Position numbers and translations under genes: made by a program
Assembly: GCA_002011685.1 (NCBI GenBank)
Contig: MTOL01000270.1
Location: forward strand, 1-8,496
Reading direction: 5' to 3'
From: Deferribacteres bacterium JdFR-76
Lineage (GTDB): Bacteria; Zhuqueibacterota; JdFR-76
Length of the DNA: 8,496 nucleotides
In this document: in pieces, positions 6,020 through 8,496 of the stretch
Numbering within the stretch: the stretch's first letter is position 1
Layout of the letters: each line of letters opens with the position of its first letter
Notes under the pieces: model-generated
Seen by the model: only the letters and a program-made list of their open reading frames with translations
Databases searched by the model: none
Told to the model about the DNA's origin: nothing

Positions 6020-7231
6020 TTACGGCCCAGGCCGAGGTGGAGCCTCCGGATCTGCTGCACTTGCAGATTTCATTGCCTCATCCTGAAATGTGGCAGCCAC
6101 CTCGACAATGGAAAGGCCGATGCGCACATCCCGCAACAGATCTTCCACCGCTATTACCTCGCGGGATGAATGATTGTTCACGTAGCCCAGACCAATGTTT
6201 ACACAAGGGATGCCCCGATGGTTAAACCGGTTGGCATCGCTACCGGCTACATGTTGAGCGGGAATAAATGGCACAGCTGCCCGCTCGTAGGCAGAACGGA
6301 CAAGCCGTACAATGGGCAGCTCTCCATCCAGAGAAAAACCGTGGTAACGGTAGTGGGAATCCATTTCGTAGCGCCCCCCAAAATCCCGTGCAACCCGGTT
6401 GGCTACCTCTTCCAGTCGCTGCAGACAGCGGAGAATCCGTTCATCCTCAAAGGCCCGTACCTCTCCAGTAAGATCCACGCGGTTCGGAACAACATTGTTT
6501 CCCACACCTCCGTGGATCGTGCCAATATTGAACACCGTATTGTCCTCTTTCGGAGGAATATCCAGCCGGTGAATCGCTTCGGCCGCCATCTTGATGGCAT
6601 GAATCCCCTCTTCGGGATTGACGGCGGAGTGGGCTTCGCGTCCGATAAAAGCCAGCTGAAAATTCAGCGCAGCCGGTGCCTGTAAAATGACGCGGCCAAC
6701 CGGACCGGAAGAATCAAAATTGACGCCAAAGTCGGCAGAAATTTTGCCGTAGTCCAAATATTTTGATCCCAGAAGTCCAACCTCTTCTGCCACCAGAAAA
6801 ACAATTTCAAGATCCGGGTGGCGCAGCTGGTTTTCGGCAATCCGCTTCAGGATCTGCAGAAGTACAAGGACTCCCGCGCGGTCATCTGCCCCCAGAATCC
6901 GGTCGTCGGAGCTTCGGATTTTGCCCTTCTCGATCACGGGCTGCTGGCAGCTTGGCGACACGGTATCCACATGGGCAGCAAGGAGGAGCCGGAACGACGT
7001 ACTGGCATTGCCGCGCACCTTGCAGATCAGGTTTCCGGCATTCCCCTGAAAATGATGGTGGGCATGATCTTCGTAATAGCCAAAACCGTGCTCATGAAGA
7101 AACCGTTTGATGAAATCCACAATAGGCCGTTCGCGGCGGGAAACAGCCTGAATCTTCACCAGCTCGACAAACTGGCCAATTACTTCATCCTCGTCCACAT
7201 CTGCACGCTGTTCCGGTCGTATGATTTCCAA
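6020..7231 (-). CDS. M20 family metallopeptidase (peptidase T-like)
   Basis: A 403-residue di-zinc aminopeptidase/carboxypeptidase of clan MH. Residues are counted from the TTG at 7229-7231, chosen because AAAGGAGG lies five bases upstream; an alternative TTG at 7268-7270 has no ribosome site and touches the terminator tail. Ligand motifs are complete: AHVDTVSP (86-93; His87, catalytic Asp89), LGADDRAG (113-120; bridging Asp116), AEEVGLLGSK (148-157; general base Glu149, ligand Glu150), FDSSG (172-176; Asp173) and VNNHSSRE (351-358; His354). The dimerisation/lid domain lies between, with HSAVNPEEG (201-209). The GADDRAG and AGSDANRFN (329-337) blocks resemble peptidase T, a tripeptidase, but substrate is uncertain. 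The cytosolic enzyme ends in an Ala/Pro-rich tail. No clear promoter was found between it and the upstream terminator. Confidence 0.9.
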   Translation of the reverse strand: MEIIRPEQRADVDEDEVIGQFVELVKIQAVSRRERPIVDFIKRFLHEHGFGYYEDHAHHHFQGNAGNLICKVRGNASTSFRLLLAAHVDTVSPSCQQPVIEKGKIRSSDDRILGADDRAGVLVLLQILKRIAENQLRHPDLEIVFLVAEEVGLLGSKYLDYGKISADFGVNFDSSGPVGRVILQAPAALNFQLAFIGREAHSAVNPEEGIHAIKMAAEAIHRLDIPPKEDNTVFNIGTIHGGVGNNVVPNRVDLTGEVRAFEDERILRCLQRLEEVANRVARDFGGRYEMDSHYRYHGFSLDGELPIVRLVRSAYERAAVPFIPAQHVAGSDANRFNHRGIPCVNIGLGYVNNHSSREVIAVEDLLRDVRIGLSIVEVAATFQDEAMKSASAADPEAPPRPGP

Positions 7232-7236
7232 CTCTG

Positions 7237-7244
7237 CCTCCTTT
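7237..7244 (-). promoter_or_regulatory. Ribosome binding site that fixes a TTG start
   Basis: Minus-strand AAAGGAGG, with the five-base spacer CAGAG before TTG at 7229-7231. It lies inside the longer open frame, so the upstream TTG at 7268-7270 would read through it as codons. The match to the anti-SD sequence is the best in the window. Confidence 0.7.
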
Positions 7245-7268
7245 GCAAATAATTTTTCAATGTCAAGC

Positions 7269-7310
7269 AAAAAAATTTTTCCGGGAGGCGGTTAGCTCTT
7301 CCTCCCGGAA
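7269..7310 (-). terminator. Intrinsic terminator of the RpiR-family regulator gene
   Basis: A perfect ten-base stem, TTCCGGGAGG (7301-7310 read on the minus strand) with CCTCCCGGAA (7279-7288), closes a 12-base loop; three A and seven T follow on the minus strand (7278-7269). The stem is GC-rich and the T-tract immediate, as in Rho-independent terminators. The 5' arm is inside the last codons of the regulator and the stop codon (7292-7294) is in the loop. Confidence 0.88.
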
Positions 7311-8155
7311 TGCTCTTTGCGAACGTGTTCAATGGAGCGGATCGTTTCCAGGGCGCGGTCTTTTAGATCGCGGCCAATTGCGGTAATCATGGCATACAGC
7401 AACACAATGACCGACACAATGGAATTGGAAACGGCCGACGTTTCCACCGAGACCTGCAGGAATGCCTCGCTGGAGCGCACCAGCGGATTTGTCACTTTGT
7501 CTGTAATGCCAATAACCGGAATCTTTTTTTCGGCGGCATATTCAGCAGCATGGATGGTTTCTTCGGAATAGGGTGGAAAAGAAAACGCCAGAACCGCATC
7601 TTTCCCCGATAGATTGATAATCTGTTCTGCAAAGGTAAGCCCGCCGTAAATCATCGGCGTGGCCTTAATGGAAACCCGGTTCAGCAAATAGGCCGCCAGT
7701 TCCGCAAGATAGGCAGAAACCCCCAGTCCCATGGTAAAAACATGCTGCGACTTTTCGAGAATGGTAATGGCCCGCTGGAACTGTTCCCGGTCCAGCAAAT
7801 TCAGGGTGGTATTGATGTTCCGCACAGATTCATCGGAAATTTGTACCAGAATATCCGACTCATCGAACTGCTCCGTCAGAAACGACTTGTAGCGGTAGAT
7901 CGGGTCCAATTCGTGGCGAATACTTTTCAGAAAAACGTTGCGCAGTTCATAAAATCCCTCGTATCCCAGAGCCTGAGCCAAACGGACGATTGTAGATTTG
8001 CTGATCCCCAGTTCCTCCTCCAGTTCCCGGATGGAACTTACCGCAAAGCGCCGGGGATTTTCCACAATGTAATTGGCGATGGTCTTCTGGGAGTTGGTCA
8101 AATAAGGAATTTTTTCCTTTATGCGTTCTTTCAGTTCCTTTAGATTGTCTTTCAT
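7292..8155 (-). CDS. MurR/RpiR-family transcriptional regulator
   Basis: A 287-residue regulator. An N-terminal HTH_6 domain (about 5-80) contains the helix-turn-helix SIRELEEELGISKSTIVRLA (41-60) and the family block ALGYEGFYELR (62-72). A SIS domain follows (about 125-260), with FTMGLGVSAYLAE (140-152) and VLAFSFPPYSEET (188-200), the Ser/Thr-rich sites that bind sugar phosphates in relatives such as MurR, HexR and RpiR. The true effector cannot be inferred. GTG (8156-8158) directly precedes ATG (8153-8155); GAGG lies six bases before the ATG but only three before the GTG, so ATG is chosen. Its promoter overlaps a perfect palindrome, suggesting autoregulation. Neighbours are a butyrate kinase end upstream and, beyond the terminator, a peptidase; neither is a sugar gene. 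Confidence 0.93.
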   Translation of the reverse strand: MKDNLKELKERIKEKIPYLTNSQKTIANYIVENPRRFAVSSIRELEEELGISKSTIVRLAQALGYEGFYELRNVFLKSIRHELDPIYRYKSFLTEQFDESDILVQISDESVRNINTTLNLLDREQFQRAITILEKSQHVFTMGLGVSAYLAELAAYLLNRVSIKATPMIYGGLTFAEQIINLSGKDAVLAFSFPPYSEETIHAAEYAAEKKIPVIGITDKVTNPLVRSSEAFLQVSVETSAVSNSIVSVIVLLYAMITAIGRDLKDRALETIRSIEHVRKEHSGRKS

Positions 8156-8172
8156 CACACCCCTCGCAATTT

Positions 8173-8189
8173 TTTGCTAAAATAGCAAA
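8173..8189. promoter_or_regulatory. Palindromic operator candidate over the regulator's -10 box
   Basis: TTTGCTA (8173-8179) and TAGCAAA (8183-8189) are perfect seven-base arms around AAA. The -10 hexamer (8179-8184) lies inside it, so a bound protein would block RNA polymerase. Partial half-sites (GCAA at 8166-8169, TTTGC at 8243-8247) occur nearby. The most likely ligand is the adjacent RpiR-family protein (inference). Confidence 0.55.
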
Positions 8190-8207
8190 TGAAATCCAGT
8201 TTTACAA
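8179..8207 (-). promoter_or_regulatory. Sigma-70-like promoter of the RpiR-family regulator
   Basis: On the minus strand, TTGTAA (8202-8207) is followed by 17 bases and TATTTT (8179-8184). Transcription would begin near 8172, giving a leader of about 17 bases that contains the GAGG ribosome site before ATG 8155. A second short palindrome, AGGAATTTCCT (8207-8217), touches the -35 box. Confidence 0.6.
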
Positions 8208-8312
8208 GGAATTTCCTGAATGAATCGAAATTTTGAAAGAAATTTGCCGGATTTTTCGATTACATTTCGCCTGAAACAATCTCTTATATTCTTTATGGGT
8301 TGCTGCTACTGT

Positions 8313-8342
8313 CCCCCTCCGGTATTTCCGGATCGGAAGGGG
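8313..8342. other. GC-rich hairpin in the gap after the butyrate kinase gene
   Basis: Arms 8313-8321 and 8334-8342 pair over nine positions around a 12-base loop. As minus-strand RNA they include one G-U pair; as plus-strand RNA there is one C-A mismatch. It lies 63 bases beyond the butyrate kinase stop. No T-tract follows on the minus strand, so it is at best a Rho-assisted or 3'-protecting structure; the T-runs follow on the plus side, where no gene is seen. Apart from the promoter, palindromes and this hairpin, I see nothing else in 8156-8404. Confidence 0.35.
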
Positions 8343-8404
8343 TTTTCCGCTCCCTGTTTTTCGGTTCAAAAAACCGTTCTTTCCTGGGATGCATTCGAAC
8401 TGCG

Positions 8405-8496
8405 TCAATATACCTTCTCTTTTTCTTCCCCCCTCAGAACCCGCAGGGCACCTTTGGCCATGGCCTCCATTTCAAATTCCCCTGGAATTACCTTTA
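8405..8496 (-). CDS. buk: Butyrate kinase, C-terminal end only
   Basis: Only the last 29 codons and the TGA stop (8405-8407) are inside the window; the rest lies beyond the right edge. The visible tail contains VIPGEFEMEAMAKGALRVL followed by RGEEKEKVY, closely resembling the conserved C-terminus of butyrate/branched-chain fatty acid kinases ('YPGE-EM-ALA-GALRVL-GEE-AK-Y'). Butyrate kinase interconverts butyryl phosphate and butyrate with ADP/ATP, usually partnered with phosphate butyryltransferase. It belongs to the acetate and sugar kinase/Hsc70/actin superfamily, but acetate kinases have a different ending. The catalytic motifs are not visible, so the call rests on this short tail. It is transcribed toward the RpiR-family gene, whose own promoter lies in the 249-base gap. 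Confidence 0.68.
   Translation of the reverse strand, partial: KVIPGEFEMEAMAKGALRVLRGEEKEKVY

Noticed and set aside
5962..6060. N-terminal extension of the second RidA by 33 codons
   Set aside because: It overlaps the peptidase gene's 3' end, and a strong GGAGG site precedes the internal ATG giving the normal family length.
6170..6685. Plus-strand open frame of 171 codons
   Set aside because: Antisense to the M20 peptidase with all metal ligands intact; no independent support.
8362..8376. Short hairpin CGGTT/AACCG with flanking A and T runs
   Set aside because: The stem is only five pairs, and the flanking runs are not in the position of a terminator tail for any identified gene on the minus strand.
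8202..8408. Minus-strand open frame of 68 codons between the butyrate kinase end and the regulator
   Set aside because: It starts at a TTG overlapping the kinase stop, runs through a hairpin and the regulator's promoter, has no ribosome site and resembles no protein I know.
1..8496. Defence island, biosynthetic cluster, prophage or CRISPR
   Set aside because: No nuclease, transposase, integrase, phage or repeat-spacer signature was seen; nearly all genes are conserved housekeeping families in one direction.

Overview
The window reads as ordinary bacterial chromosome, with every recognisable gene on the minus strand, so transcription runs from right to left. Coding density is high, base composition looks slightly above 50 % GC, and Shine-Dalgarno (SD) sites are strong (AGGAGG, GGAGG, AAAGGAGG). 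Two envelope genes of mainly Bacteroidota/FCB-group type (DUF5683 and DUF2279), a folB-folK-deoxynucleoside kinase cluster and a butyrate kinase end suggest the FCB superphylum. The strong SD sites argue against a typical Bacteroidota genome, so a Calditrichota-like or related lineage is my best inference. No mobile element, CRISPR array, tRNA or rRNA was seen.

Right part (about 7292-8496): the last 29 codons of a probable butyrate kinase enter from the right edge. A gap of about 250 bases follows, with a GC-rich hairpin and a sigma-70-like promoter whose -10 box lies inside a perfect palindrome. This drives an RpiR-type regulator (HTH plus SIS sugar-phosphate domain). The regulator ends in an intrinsic terminator whose 5' arm lies in its last codons and whose loop holds its stop codon.

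Middle right (5572-7231): an M20 (peptidase T-like) metallopeptidase starting at TTG, then a RidA-family enamine/imine deaminase. A non-coding stretch of about 150 bases follows, with an inverted repeat and a well-formed promoter.

Left two thirds (1-5418): a compact run of nine genes that probably starts from that promoter: folB, folK, a deoxynucleoside kinase, a small membrane-anchored protein, a GAF + HD-GYP phosphodiesterase, a second RidA, a YegS/DgkB-type lipid kinase, a DUF5683 membrane protein and a DUF2279 (YfiM-like) protein cut by the left edge. Spacing is from a 20-base overlap to 33 bases through the first eight genes, then 143 bases before the last. FolB and FolK perform successive steps of folate synthesis and the kinase salvages deoxynucleosides. 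HD-GYP proteins turn over cyclic dinucleotides, RidA removes reactive enamines, and the last three genes relate to lipids or the envelope. The grouping looks like a housekeeping operon rather than a dedicated new system; most findings concern regulation and gene-start details.
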